The notes under the pieces are model-generated. The model made no database searches. It was not told where the DNA came from and worked only from the letters and a program-made list of their open reading frames with translations. Shown here piece by piece: positions 1 through 9,515 of a stretch of 14,797 bases of DNA. The stretch spans positions 1-14,797 of the forward strand of contig JAHDCT010000011.1 of the NCBI GenBank assembly GCA_020629735.1, read 5' to 3'. This DNA is from a bacterium (GTDB taxonomy: Bacteria > Patescibacteriota > Gracilibacteria > Absconditabacterales > Absconditicoccaceae). How positions within the stretch are numbered: position 1 is the first letter of the stretch; every line of letters begins with the position of its first letter. The position numbers and the translations under genes are program-made.

Positions 1-18
1 TGAATAAAGTTATTCAAT

Positions 19-24
19 TATACT
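19..24 (+). promoter_or_regulatory. Possible -10 element (TATACT) for the left-end RNA
   Basis: TATACT matches the sigma70 -10 consensus at five of six positions and lies on the strand of the structured RNA. The matching -35 position would fall at or beyond the window edge, so it cannot be assessed. If real, transcription would begin near position 31. Confidence 0.25.
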
Positions 25-30
25 CAGGTG

Positions 31-947
31 TTGCGATTAAAAATACAATCTTGGTCTCCTAGAAACCTCTGTAACAAAAACGAAAACAATTTCATTTTAT
101 GAGTATTACAGCCTTTGTAATTCTTTTGCTTGTTGCTTCTTCTCTTGCTGAAGCATTTAGTGGAAGAGCCTTTCAACTTCATGAAAGGTATGAATCTCAG
201 ATGATGAATTCTATATATCTCCCTGCTGGAGATAATGTTGCTCAATCCTATTTCTTTATTATTAACCAAAGGGTTAACTATAAAAGAGTATGGGTTACTT
301 ACTTTGTAAATAGAGCAATGTTTTTGACAGCAAATTACCTCGGTTTAGGTGAATTCCTAAAGAACAACCGAGTTGTAGAGTTCATTTTCTACAGCAAGAC
401 CTTACTTATGCCAGTCTGCCACCACATTAGGCGTACGAATACGAATGGCAAATGCACCAATCGGAAATATGTTGCATAAAATCACCTCCATTTTGCGAAA
501 GCGAAATAGGAGGATGGCAGACAGGCTCAGCCTGAGGTAAGGAAAAATTAATCATGTCTATCTTATTTAGAACAAGATCAGCAGCTTTTGGAAACAGAGA
601 GAAAGGAAACTAAAGATAAGACATGATGCTGAGCGTACACTAGGAGACTGGATATCAAATAGTGTACAACTTCCGAGGGTATTTACCCGAGTTTGCTTTA
701 AATTTATGGAGCCTACATAAATGAGGAGTAAACAATGGTCACTTATAAGTGATACGTGAAAATTTAATTGGGGTTTACACATTGTGAACACTTAAAATCA
801 GCCTTAACTTTGAACTAAGCGGTGATATTTAAGACTCAATTTTATTGGATCGTTTCATGAAAAAGGCTGATAATGTATCAGCAGACTATGGATTTCAAAC
901 TTTGTCTTGAATGTGGATTTGCGCCCCTCATTCAAGACATTTTTTTT
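31..947 (+). ncRNA. Candidate large structured non-coding RNA
   Basis: I do not recognise this as a known RNA class. The stretch is full of perfect inverted repeats. Examples: 105-110/116-121, 169-174/183-188, 216-222/228-234, 262-267/272-277, 339-345/366-372, 374-379/388-393, a long-range 8 bp helix 414-421/515-522 enclosing 452-456/473-477 and a roughly 12 bp stem 485-496/501-513 capped by a GAAA tetraloop, then 522-526/530-534, 551-559/619-627 extended by 560-564/613-617, 635-642/660-667, 702-708/716-722, 728-733/773-778 enclosing the palindrome 739-752, and 797-805/863-871. It ends in a strong terminator. I see no RNase P, tmRNA or SRP signature motifs and no group II domain V. Size and architecture recall ornate RNAs such as GOLLD or ROOL, but that is only a resemblance. 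The 5' end is uncertain. A 126-codon reading frame at 99-479 with a signal-peptide-like start is the main alternative for the left part; it has no ribosome binding site and no TGA codon. Confidence 0.5.
903..947 (+). terminator. Strong intrinsic terminator ending the left-end RNA
   Basis: An 11 bp perfect stem (903-913 with 929-939, TGTCTTGAATG/CATTCAAGACA) is closed by a 15-nt loop and followed by eight T residues at 940-947. The T-run lies only on the + side, so it terminates + transcription, supporting a + transcript across the preceding gene-free region. The RND operon converges on it from the other side and has no obvious T-run terminator of its own. Confidence 0.9.
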
Positions 948-965
948 ATGCGAAAATTATTATTA

Positions 966-3900
966 TTATATAGTTTCACTTTTTCTTGAAAATATTCTTT
1001 TATATCGAGGCTTTCTTTTCACTGTAGTGCTTTCTTTCTCTTCTTTTACGAAGGCCATGTAGTACAAACTTGGAATAACAAACAATGTCATTGCTGAACC
1101 TGCAAATAATCAAAATATCATTGTATACCCTAATCACGCCCAGAATTCGTCCTGAAGCGCAATTGGCAATACTCACAATAGAGTTGTTAAGGTCGTAAGA
1201 ATAATAGGTTGTAATCTAGATCTTCACGCTTCAATAATTGACTCAAAAGTATCAACTCCGTGACTCAAGTTTTTATTAATCTTGTCGATGAAAATAATAG
1301 CGTCATTTACCACAATTCACGTTAAAGCAATAAATCAAATGGCAAACGGCATACTATACGGGTTTCCTGTTACAAAAAGTCCTATATTTACTCACAATAA
1401 GGCTAAGAATACTGAGTAAAGAATGATAGCAGGCTTTCTAAATGAATTGAACTGAAGCACTAAGATTACTAACATCAAGAAAATTGAAATTAGAAAACCT
1501 TTTCCTGCTGCAGCAATTAATTCTGCATTTTCGTCACTTTCTCAAGCTGCGTCAAAACTTAGTCATTCCGGAAAACTATATGATTCTGCTCGTTCAGTTA
1601 ATTTTGCTTGAAGTACTGGCCCTTGTGTACTAAACTCATCTTCTAGATCTGCATTTACCTTGATAGATATTTTTGTATCTTCTCTCGAGATTTCTCATAC
1701 AGCGTTATCAATACTATAATCCATTACCTCACCTGCTGGGATAGACCCACTAGGCGTGGTAATTAAAATATTAGACACATCACTTGGACTCACCTCATCA
1801 ATAAATGAATCATAAATTACTTTAATATCAGCATCTATTGTATCAAGCTTAATCGTTCAAGCGTTAGCTCCGTTAAGTGCATTACTAAGTTGTCCACTTA
1901 TGTCAGATGGAGATAATCACAAAGTTAGTAATTTATCTCTGTCAAAGCTAAATATAAATTGACCTGGCGTATCACTTGAAGAAATTCCTACATTCTTAGT
2001 TCACTCAAGTGTACGGAGATATGCAGCAAATTCTTTCGCTACTACTGCTAACTGACTAAACTTAGAATTATCATCTGAAACTAAATTTATTCATACTGGT
2101 TTTCCTTGAGGAGGTCATCCTTGTTCTACAAGTGATTCTACTACCAGTCACTCAGCAGTTAAGTAAGATAGATCTTCTAATAAATCTTTCTCAACATCAA
2201 ATACTTCTCTCATTCCATTCTTCCTTCTTTCGTCTAAGTCTATTAATTCAATAAGAGCTCATATAGTGTTCCCTTCTACACTCATTGAATACTGATCGAG
2301 TTCCTCGATTTGAGCTAATTCGTTTTCAACAAACGGCAAATACTTAGCCATTTTTTCAGTCGTTGTTCCAGGTTTTCCTTCTAGCTGGATTGTAAATACT
2401 CATTGATCACCTCACGGAAATAAGGTAAATCAAATTGATGGTGAGAGTAAAATAAATGTAGCAATCAATGCAATTATTGGAACTACTACGCTTAAAATTC
2501 TTGATGCTTTTGATGATATAAACTTTCTCAATAAACGTTCATATCACCTACTCATATTATCTAGAGCACGTTGACGAAACGATTTCTTTTCATGTTCTTT
2601 TTCTTCTTTCCCTACTCTTTCTTCTTGTAAAATTAACCTGTCTTCTTCTGTCAAAAACTTTTCTGCAGTTTCCTCACGAACATACCATTTTTTAGGCTTC
2701 GACAGGATGTAAAATAACGCTGAATTTACGGTTAATGATACAAAAAGCGCTGCAATAAGAGTAATAAAGACGGTAATAGGTATGTATGCCAGAAACTTAC
2801 CTAAAATTCCTGGTAACACCATCATTGGAATAAATACTACTAACGTTGTCGAAGTACCTGCAATTAATGGTGCTTTAAAATCTCTTACCGCCATAAGTAC
2901 AGCTGTTTTTGGATTGAATCAAATCTTTAAATTTTCATATGCTCACTCAATAATCACAATGGTTGTGTCGATTGCGATTCATAGGGTTAGCACTAAAGAG
3001 AAGTTCGTTAAAAAGTTAAGTGTAAGATTAATCTCTTGTAGGACAATAAAGGTAATCATGAAGGCTAACGGAATCGCAAATGTAGCGATGCTAGCTTCTT
3101 TCAATCAAACAAAAAGCAATAAACATGCAAACACTCATATAAGTGTTAGTATTCAACTTTGTGCTAGGTCCGCATAATCCTCCTTAATCGACTCAGAAAG
3201 ATCTTGACTGTATTCGAATCAAGCTCCTTCAAATCTTGTCTCTTTCAGAATTTTTTCTAAAGCTTCTTTAGCACTCTTAGATGTGGCAAAAATATTACCT
3301 CATTCAGCCTTATTAATAGTGAGGGTTGTATAGTTTAATCACTTTTTCTCAAACTCACCGTATGATCTGATTGTCTCATCTGCATATTTACGCTCAAGAC
3401 GAGCTATATCACCTACTCTCATTTGGACTCCTCACACGACTAGTGGAATGTCTAATACCTCTTGTTGAGTCAGTAATTCTCCATCAATACGGTAATCATA
3501 GGTTAGATCATTAATCTCATAGTTACCAAGCGGTATATTTTGATTATAAGAACGAATAGCTTGTGCAACTTGAGCTGCTGTTACCCCTAACTGTTCTGCT
3601 TTTCATTGATCTATTTGCACTTGTAGATCGAAATCAGCAGAACCACCAATTCATATATCTACTATTCCATACTTCCCTTCTAGATTTGTCTTTATATATT
3701 GTGCTAGACTTTTGAGACGAGCAATCGGGAAAGATCCTCTTTCTCCATACAGCAATACCTGAAACATCACCTCGTTATCAGTTGATATTTCTTGAATAAA
3801 CGGGTCTTCAGCATCACTTGGCAACTGAACCTTATCTACTTCAGATTTGATCTCTGTTAATACATCTTGTACATCAGCCTCATTCTTTAATGTTACACTA

Positions 3901-4205
3901 ATATTAGAAAATCACACACTAGATACTGATTCTATTTTATCGATTCAATCAACGTCTTTTATTGCTTGTTCAATTTCATCTGTAATCAGCGAATCCATAT
4001 CTACCGGATTCACTCAGACATATGGTGTTGTGATACTAATAATTCCAAACTTAATACTTGGACTACTTTCTTTCGGAATTGTTATGAGCGACGTAATTCA
4101 TAGTCAGATTATTAATGCGATAACCAAGAATGATATTCTCCAATTTTTCACCCAGAATCAGAAAAATCATGATTCTAGCTTCTTTACTCAAGGTGATGTG
4201 CTCAT
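966..4205 (-). CDS. RND-family efflux permease (AcrB/HAE-like), 1079 aa
   Basis: This is an inner-membrane transporter of the resistance-nodulation-division superfamily, expected to export hydrophobic or amphiphilic substrates using the ion gradient with the membrane-fusion protein two genes upstream. With TGA as Gly, one uninterrupted frame runs from ATG 4203-4205 to TAA 966-968. The N-terminus has the first membrane helix (about residues 20-45) followed by the typical ITTPYVGVNPVDMD stretch of the porter domain. The central segment around 2750-2990 carries TM4 and the PGILGKFLAYIPITVFITL segment of TM5-6. The second half (about 1000-1330) repeats the membrane fold. The TM4 proton-relay pair is Asp413-Thr414 instead of Asp-Asp, and the TM10 site corresponding to AcrB Lys940 is Asn967-Asp968, so it is not a classical AcrB. 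Length is close to the usual 1030-1050. It starts 23 nt after the hydrolase and is probably co-transcribed. Substrate is unknown. Confidence 0.93.
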
Positions 4206-4228
4206 ATGTTGTCTAAATTAGTAATAAA

Positions 4229-5002
4229 CTATTCTGAGGTACTTTGATCTATTTCTTTCAAGAAATTAATCACTGCTTCACAGGCGTTTTTAGATCAGTC
4301 TACTGAATGGAAACCATGCTCAGCTCAAATAATTGTATATAAGGGAACTCTATATTCTTTACTTAATTCAACTATCCCTTCATATGGTATTTTTTCATCC
4401 TTCGTTCCATGTATCATGCATATAGGCCTTTTTTTATTTGCTAGGAGCAAATAAGGATCAGTCTTTTCTACTTCATCATAACATACCTTCCCACATCTAA
4501 ATTTACGATCCGATCTATATCTAAATCATTTTTCCTCTAGCTCTTTATAATGATTTTTATCTCTAGATTTTCTTCTATATCTGTAATCAATTAATCCATT
4601 TCGAAGGATAACTGCAATAACTTCATCTCATAATTTTTCCTGAGCAAGTAATGTAGGCCCTCCTGCAAATGAAGCTCATAATAATACTATTTCTGTATAT
4701 CACTTACCTTTAAGATATGAACATACCTCTAGAATGTCCTCTTTTTCTGAGCTCAGTGTCATATCAATATCCTCTCCATCACTTTGCCCGGAACCTCTAA
4801 AATCAAACCTGTAGACATGGTGTCAATTTTTTGTTAAAACATCAGAGAGCTTTATGAAAATACCGTATTCATCTTTATCAACTGAGCGACCATGACAGAG
4901 AACGACAATTCTCTTTGATATTTCTTTAGGCAACTCAAAAACTCCGACAATTCTTTGTCACTGTTTATTCCTAAAGTACTCATAAGATCTTGTGCGAAAC
5001 AT
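4229..5002 (-). CDS. Alpha/beta-hydrolase (serine esterase/aminopeptidase S33-like), 257 aa
   Basis: This is a cytoplasmic-looking alpha/beta-hydrolase without a signal peptide or membrane segment. Visible landmarks in order: a strand and oxyanion region VVLCHGRS (about 33-40), the FDFRGSGQSDG loop (66-76), the nucleophile elbow G-A-S-F-A-G with Ser111, an acid candidate Asp202 in HGTKDEKIP, and the histidine in GAEHG (His229). Together these form a complete Ser-Asp-His triad. Length is normal for single-domain members. It sits between the membrane-fusion protein (31 nt gap) and the RND permease (23 nt gap), all on one strand, so the three are probably one transcript. That position suggests it modifies or detoxifies a substrate of the pump or a related lipid or ester, but this is inference. 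The exact substrate cannot be read from the sequence. ATG at 5000-5002 is chosen because it is the first start ahead of the conserved core; no Shine-Dalgarno sequence is visible. Confidence 0.88.
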
Positions 5003-5033
5003 GTATTAAGGATATGTCAAAATTACTTTTAAA

Positions 5034-7226
5034 CTAAGGTGTTTCTTCTCAACCTTCTTTCTGATCATCTTTTTGTTCACTATCCTCGTCCTTCTTGCTT
5101 GGAGCTACTTTCTTATTTTCTCTCTCTTCGTCACGAAATTGCAGTTCTATGGTGTTAGGATCGTATTGATCCATAGGTGATGTTATGATTTCCATACCTG
5201 AACTTAAAGATGATGTCACCTCAATCATATCATCCCATACTTCTCATAGCGTAATAGACATTTTTTCTGCTTTTCATCAATTATATATCCAAATATCTCA
5301 CTCCTTAGTTGTTTTCATTTGTATCACATTAAGTGGCAAGAGTGGATATGTAGATTCTAGTGGAATTCTTACCTCTGCAACTTCTCATACTGTACCAGAC
5401 AGCTCAGTTAGTGTTACAACTCCTTTATATAGCAGATTTTGATCTGCAACATCTGATATTGATGTAAGCACTCCTGCGTATACTTTATTCCCTATTACTA
5501 CTTCAACCTCTTTTCACTCCTCAATGAGTCCTTTCTCATCAGAAGAGAAGGTTAAGTTAACTTCTTGTTCAGAAGTCGTTGTTATATCAAAAATTCTTGT
5601 TCCTGGATTCACTTCAGTTCACACATCTACATATATATTAGAAATACTTCATGAAATCGGTGTTGTAATAGTTAACTTACTTACGTTTGCTAAACTTTCA
5701 TTATATGATACTTGAGCTTGGTCAATTGAATTCTGGAGACTAGCCAAGGTATTTTCTCTTGTTTTACTTAATGCTTCCAAAGCATTCTTTCTACTTTGTA
5801 AATTTATTTCAGCATTTTTTACGGTATTCTGAGCTTGAATATCTGCTCTTTTGAGACCGATCTCAGTTCTTGCTGCTTGAATCTCAGTTCTTTTCTTTGC
5901 TAGTTTAATTCTTTCTCATCAGATATCTGCCCTATCTGAACCAATATCTGAACTAATTGAGGCATCACGAAGTTGTTTCTCTAATATATCACGTTGTTCC
6001 TTTAAAAGATTCACGTTTTTGAGGAGTGACTCCTGATTTTGCTTATAGGTTCTTAGGAAGGCATCGATTGAGTTCACCTGCTGAGTAATTGAAATTCATT
6101 GGTTTAGCACTTGAGATTGAAATCAATTAATCTGTGCTACATACCCATCAAGTTGGACTTGGGAAAATTCACTTCAAGTTACTGAGTTTTGCAACACTCT
6201 TTCTGTTGAGTTTAAGACTACGGTTAATCCAGACAAATACTCATCTAGCCTTCAAAGCACCTCTGAGACTTCTTCAACCTCTGCAATATAGAGATTTGTA
6301 GATTCCAAATCTTGCTTTTGCCTTACAACACTCAAGTAATCGTCAACTGCGTCTCTATACGTTTGAGTATTTTTTGCTCATAGGTAGTTTTCAAATGAAT
6401 CATTGAGGCTTCTGTTTAAGGTACTTATTCATAAAAGCCTATCTACTGTATCAATCACGTCTACTTGAAGACTAGTAACACTATCAACAATTCTTTGACT
6501 TGAATTCACAAAACCCTCTAGAGCTTGATCATCTGCTGTCAACTTAGTCTCATAATCAAATTCTGCTTTTTCTATATCGCTGTCAAACTTTTGTAACTGC
6601 AATGCTGCTGATCAACTTGAACCGTCTACATTGTTCGTTCTTGCATTGTATTCAGCTAACTCACGTTGTTGTTCTGCATCTTTAAGTTGTTGTTCTACAT
6701 CAAGCAATTGAATTTCTGCATCAAGCAATTGCTGTTCAGTATCTCTACGCTGTTGTTCAGCATCTTCTTTTGCTACATCCAGTTGGTATTCTGCTTGTTG
6801 AACTGATAATTCTAAGTCTATTAATTGGTTATCAATATCTACTTTACTACTTACATAATTTAACCTTGTTGAATCTAGAGATTCCTTAAGTCTTTTTGTT
6901 GGATATGTATAAAGATTTCCACTATCAGCTAGCACTACTACTGTCGCTCACTTCAATAAAGAGTCTCCTTCAGAAAAAGATATAGAAGACACCCTTCCAG
7001 AGGTCTGAGACGTTACTGCTATATCACTTGCTCATACTAGTCTTCCTGTTTTTATCAAATTGGGATTACTATCTAGGCTGGCGAGCTTCTGTGTAGAAAT
7101 TTGTAAAATACTCTTTTCTGATTTCACTTCCTCTTTTTCTTCTGTCTCTGTCGCCCCTTGACCACATCATACTAGAATATTTCAAAAGAATACTCAAAGC
7201 ACCACCATTATCAAAATCTTTTTCAT
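5034..7226 (-). CDS. Membrane-fusion (HlyD/AcrA-type) lipoprotein with long coiled coil, 730 aa
   Basis: This is the periplasmic-side adaptor of the RND pump. The N-terminus is a lipoprotein signal: MKK, a hydrophobic stretch, then lipobox LVGC with Cys21. A first half-lipoyl segment (about 65-105; VTSQTSGRVSSISFSEGDSLLKG) is followed by a very long helical, Gln/Glu/Asp-rich region (about 110-505), then the second half-lipoyl segment (about 510-545; TTPISGSISNIYVDVGTEVNPG), a beta-barrel region and a charged tail rich in Lys/Glu/Asp. Typical adaptors are 350-450 aa; this one is far longer because of the coiled coil. Five tandem heptads occur at residues 155-189. It is the first gene of a cassette with a hydrolase and the RND permease, behind a good promoter. 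No TolC-type outer-membrane channel is encoded in this window. TGA supplies many of its glycines, including one just before the lipobox Val-Gly-Cys. Confidence 0.92.
6660..6764 (-). repeat. Five tandem heptads (x-D-x-E-Q-Q-x type) in the adaptor coiled coil
   Basis: Residues 155-189 of the membrane-fusion protein are five consecutive seven-residue units starting DAEQQRR, DTEQQLL, DAEIQLL, DVEQQLK and DAEQQRE. The DNA repeats with a 21-base period, so local duplication probably extended the coiled coil. Confidence 0.8.
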
Positions 7227-7282
7227 TCAAACTACTAGAGAGTAAAACGTAAGTTATTATTTTTTCGTCTACAAGAACACCT

Positions 7283-7310
7283 CTTATATTTTATTTAACC
7301 AACATGTCAA
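7283..7310 (-). promoter_or_regulatory. Sigma70-type promoter for the efflux operon
   Basis: On the minus strand a perfect -35 TTGACA (7305-7310) is followed after 16 bases by TATAAG (7283-7288), a good -10. Transcription would begin near 7276, leaving a leader of about 50 nt before the membrane-fusion ATG at 7226. No repressor gene is adjacent. Confidence 0.75.
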
Positions 7311-7411
7311 TACAATCGTATGTATATCTCTTTTTCTTAGCTTTATACCTCTACTATGTGCCGGTAATTTGATATCTTAACCTCCTTTATTTATCATAGA
7401 TACCATGTATT

Positions 7412-7446
7412 GCAAGTGAATAACTTACTTAAACATACTTACTTGC
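7412..7446. promoter_or_regulatory. Inverted repeat between divergent operons, possible operator
   Basis: GCAAGT (7412-7417) and ACTTGC (7441-7446) are reverse complements with 23 bases between them. The interval also contains two direct copies of CTTACTT. It lies upstream of both the efflux operon and the K+ channel operon, roughly 100 bases from the efflux -35. Function is speculative. Confidence 0.3.
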
Positions 7447-7481
7447 TATGTAATGTATAAATTTACCTTATCAACTTGTAA

Positions 7482-8153
7482 ATGAGCCGAAAAAGCTGAA
7501 CAACACATCTGGTAGAATATCTTAAACATCACGAATATCTTCTTTTAATTATATTCACTTTTATAACGCTTATTTTATATCCGTTCTTAGAACACACTTC
7601 ATCATGACCACTCACCTACCACATTCTTCTTTCTTTAATTTTATTAAGTTGAATATGAAGCACTTGAGATAATACTTACTTAATATGACTCACTATCTGA
7701 CTTTGAGTTAGTTCTCTAATTCTGAATTGGGCTGATTATCGAGCTGGTGAAGCAAGTCAATTTATACTTATCTACCTTATAACTACCTTTTGTTTTTTCT
7801 GTGTTGTTATCATCAAAGTGATTTCAAGCATCGTTAATCATAAAAAGGTAAACGAACATATTATTTTTTGATCTATAGCTGGATACCTTATGATATGAAT
7901 GGCTTGAGCATTCTTATTCGCTATTATAGAAACCCTTTTTCCATGATCATTTGAGCCAGCAGCAACATTGATTGGAAATATACCTTCTTTTCTCTACTAT
8001 ACCTTTGTTTCCATGCTTACTATAGGATACTGAGATATGGTTCCAATTGGGTCACATGCTCAAGTATGGTCTGTTATTCTAGCTATTGCTGGTCAACTCT
8101 ACCTAACTATTCTTATCTGAATCCTTATTGGTAAATATGTTAAATCTGATTAG
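7482..8153 (+). CDS. Potassium channel family protein (Ion_trans_2 pore), 223 aa
   Basis: This is an integral membrane K+ channel subunit. Hydrophobic segments are visible at about 19-37, 44-60, 66-82, 94-118 and 128-152, followed by a pore helix and a final helix (about 195-217). The selectivity filter T-I-G-Y-G-D (residues 180-185) is intact; its second Gly is encoded by TGA, so the standard code would truncate the protein inside the filter. No C-terminal RCK/TrkA-N domain is present, only a few residues (GKYVKSD) after the last helix. The extra N-terminal helices resemble small bacterial Ion_trans_2 channels more than two-helix KcsA. There is no voltage-sensor-like run of spaced Arg/Lys. 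It is followed 33 nt later by adk and is probably co-transcribed with adk and cmk. ATG 7482 is chosen because it opens the hydrophobic frame; no Shine-Dalgarno sequence is visible. Confidence 0.88.
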
Positions 8154-8186
8154 AAATTTCTCGCTTATTTAATCATCTCTTAAACT

Positions 8187-8747
8187 ATGAAAGATATTGT
8201 CCTCTTTTGAATCCCAGGTGCCTGAAAATGAACTCAGGCAGATCTCTTTTTAGACAAAAAATGAGAACACTATTCACATATATCTCCAGGGAATGTCTTT
8301 AGATCCCTTGTGAGCAAACCCAACGCAATATGACGCTATGTCACTCAGCAAATGGAAAAAGGGCAATTAGTTGATGATCAGGTAACTATTAGTCTTTTTC
8401 AGGCATACTTCTTTACTGTATTAGATCAGGAAAAACTCATGCTTCTTGATTGATATCCAAGAAGTTTAACCCAACTTGAGTCTTTTCTACAACTTGTAGA
8501 CCTTCATAACAGGGATGTTGTATGAGTGTACTTCGATTTATCAGATGAAGAAGCAATCAATAGAATGCTTTCAAGAGCTCGTGAATGAGAAGACAGAGCT
8601 ATGATACAAACGAGATTAGACGAATACTATACTAAAACACAACCTGTTACTGACGCATTCGCTGCACAGCTTCCTCTTATTAAAATAGATGCTAGTTGAA
8701 GTATCGAAGATATTCACACTACCGTTCTTAGCCACTTAGATTCCTAA
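8187..8747 (+). CDS. adk: Adenylate kinase, short form, 186 aa
   Basis: This cytoplasmic enzyme catalyses ATP + AMP to 2 ADP. The P-loop FGIPGAGKGTQ sits at residues 7-17 and three of its glycines are TGA codons. The NMP-binding part (HISPGNVFR) and the LDGYPRS motif follow, the latter matching the family GFPR(T/S) signature. The LID region is short: REGEDRAMIQTRLDEYY takes the place of the roughly 30-residue zinc or hydrophobic LID of E. coli Adk, so this is the short type known from eukaryotic AK1 and some bacteria. The gene ends TAATG, its stop overlapping the cmk start by one base, so translation is probably coupled. TGA encodes 8 of its 11 glycines. Confidence 0.95.
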
Positions 8748-9433
8748 TGTCTTTTTCACCATTAATAGTTGCTATAGACTGACTCAGTTGAACCTGAAAA
8801 TGAACTAGTTCTAGACTCCTTGCTCAGAAAATATGATGCTCCTACCTCGATACTTGAGCTATGTATAGAGCAACTACCCTTTATGCAATACGCAATAAAC
8901 TTCTCTGATCTTCTGATCAAGAACTTGCTGATATGCTTGATAGAAATATAGAATTCGACTTTTTTCTTAATGAAAACGGAGTTTCAGAAATCCTTCTTAA
9001 CTGAGAACAAATTGAAAGCTATATTAGAAGCCCAGAGATATGAATTAACATGACACCAATTGTTACCTGCAAGCCACTTAGAATGGTTATGACGCAGAAG
9101 ATTCAAAACTTTGGTAAAAAATGATCTCTCGTTGCTGATTGAAGAGATATGTGAACCATTGTATTTCCTCATGCGCAAGTTAAAATATTTATGACCTGTG
9201 ATGCGGAGATCAGAGCGCAGAGAAGAAAAAAACAATTAGAATCATCTTGAGAGAGTGTTGACCTGATTAAAATAAAAGAAGAAATTGTGTATAGAGATAA
9301 GAGAGACTACCTTTGAGATAACGCAGTTAATGTAATAGCTGATGACGCTATACGCGTAGATACAAGTTATTGCACGATAGACGAACAGGTTGAGAAAATT
9401 TATGCACACTGCATTCCTTTCTTAAAAAAATAA
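8747..9433 (+). CDS. cmk: Cytidylate kinase, 228 aa
   Basis: This enzyme phosphorylates CMP and dCMP to the diphosphates using ATP in pyrimidine nucleotide synthesis. The N-terminal P-loop AIDGLSGTGKGT (about 9-20) is followed by SYLDTGAMYRA, the Cmk family signature, and the substrate-binding GRDMGTIVFPHA motif lies in the middle. The ending (EEIVYRDKRD, then INVIADDAIRVDT-like text) fits Cmk, whose usual length is about 220-230. It starts within the adk stop codon (TAATG) and is followed by a terminator at 9459-9481. In many bacteria cmk stands alone or next to rpsA; pairing with adk makes a compact nucleotide-kinase operon here, with tmk on the opposite strand about 770 bases beyond the cmk end. 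Confidence 0.94.
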
Positions 9434-9451
9434 TTTACTTACTCATGTACT

Positions 9452-9481
9452 CAAAAAACAAGATATATAATCTTGCTTTTT
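9452..9481. terminator. Bidirectional terminator between cmk and trmD
   Basis: A 6 bp stem CAAGAT/ATCTTG (9459-9464 with 9470-9475) is flanked by an A-run on its left (9453-9458) and CTTTTT on its right (9476-9481). It can therefore end the + operon (K+ channel, adk, cmk) and the convergent minus operon (tmk, trmD). Confidence 0.75.
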
Positions 9482-9515
9482 ATTATGTGATGATTTCTTT
9501 TTCTTATTCATCTGA

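Noticed and set aside
99..479. 126-codon reading frame with a signal-peptide-like N-terminus
   Set aside because: No ribosome binding site, no TGA-Gly codon although neighbours use it heavily, no recognisable domain, and it overlaps many perfect hairpins plus one arm of the helix 414-421/515-522. Kept only as an alternative to the RNA interpretation.
1..965. tmRNA, RNase P RNA or group II intron at the left end
   Set aside because: No tmRNA tRNA-like ends or GTTCGAATC loop, no GAGGAAAGTCC core, and no domain V-like 34-mer could be found by eye; a covariance-model search would be decisive.
3847..4221. Plus-strand 124-codon frame, and similar frames at 2782-3177 and 5185-5715
   Set aside because: Antisense shadows of the RND permease and membrane-fusion protein, which are continuous on the minus strand with TGA as Gly.
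7284..7373. Minus-strand 29-codon frame preceded by a perfect AAGGAGG (7381-7387)
   Set aside because: It would need an ATC start, its tail overlaps the efflux promoter, and other genes here rarely use a Shine-Dalgarno sequence. The match is probably chance.
8984..9235. Minus-strand 83-codon frame
   Set aside because: Lies antisense within cmk, whose motifs are clear on the + strand.
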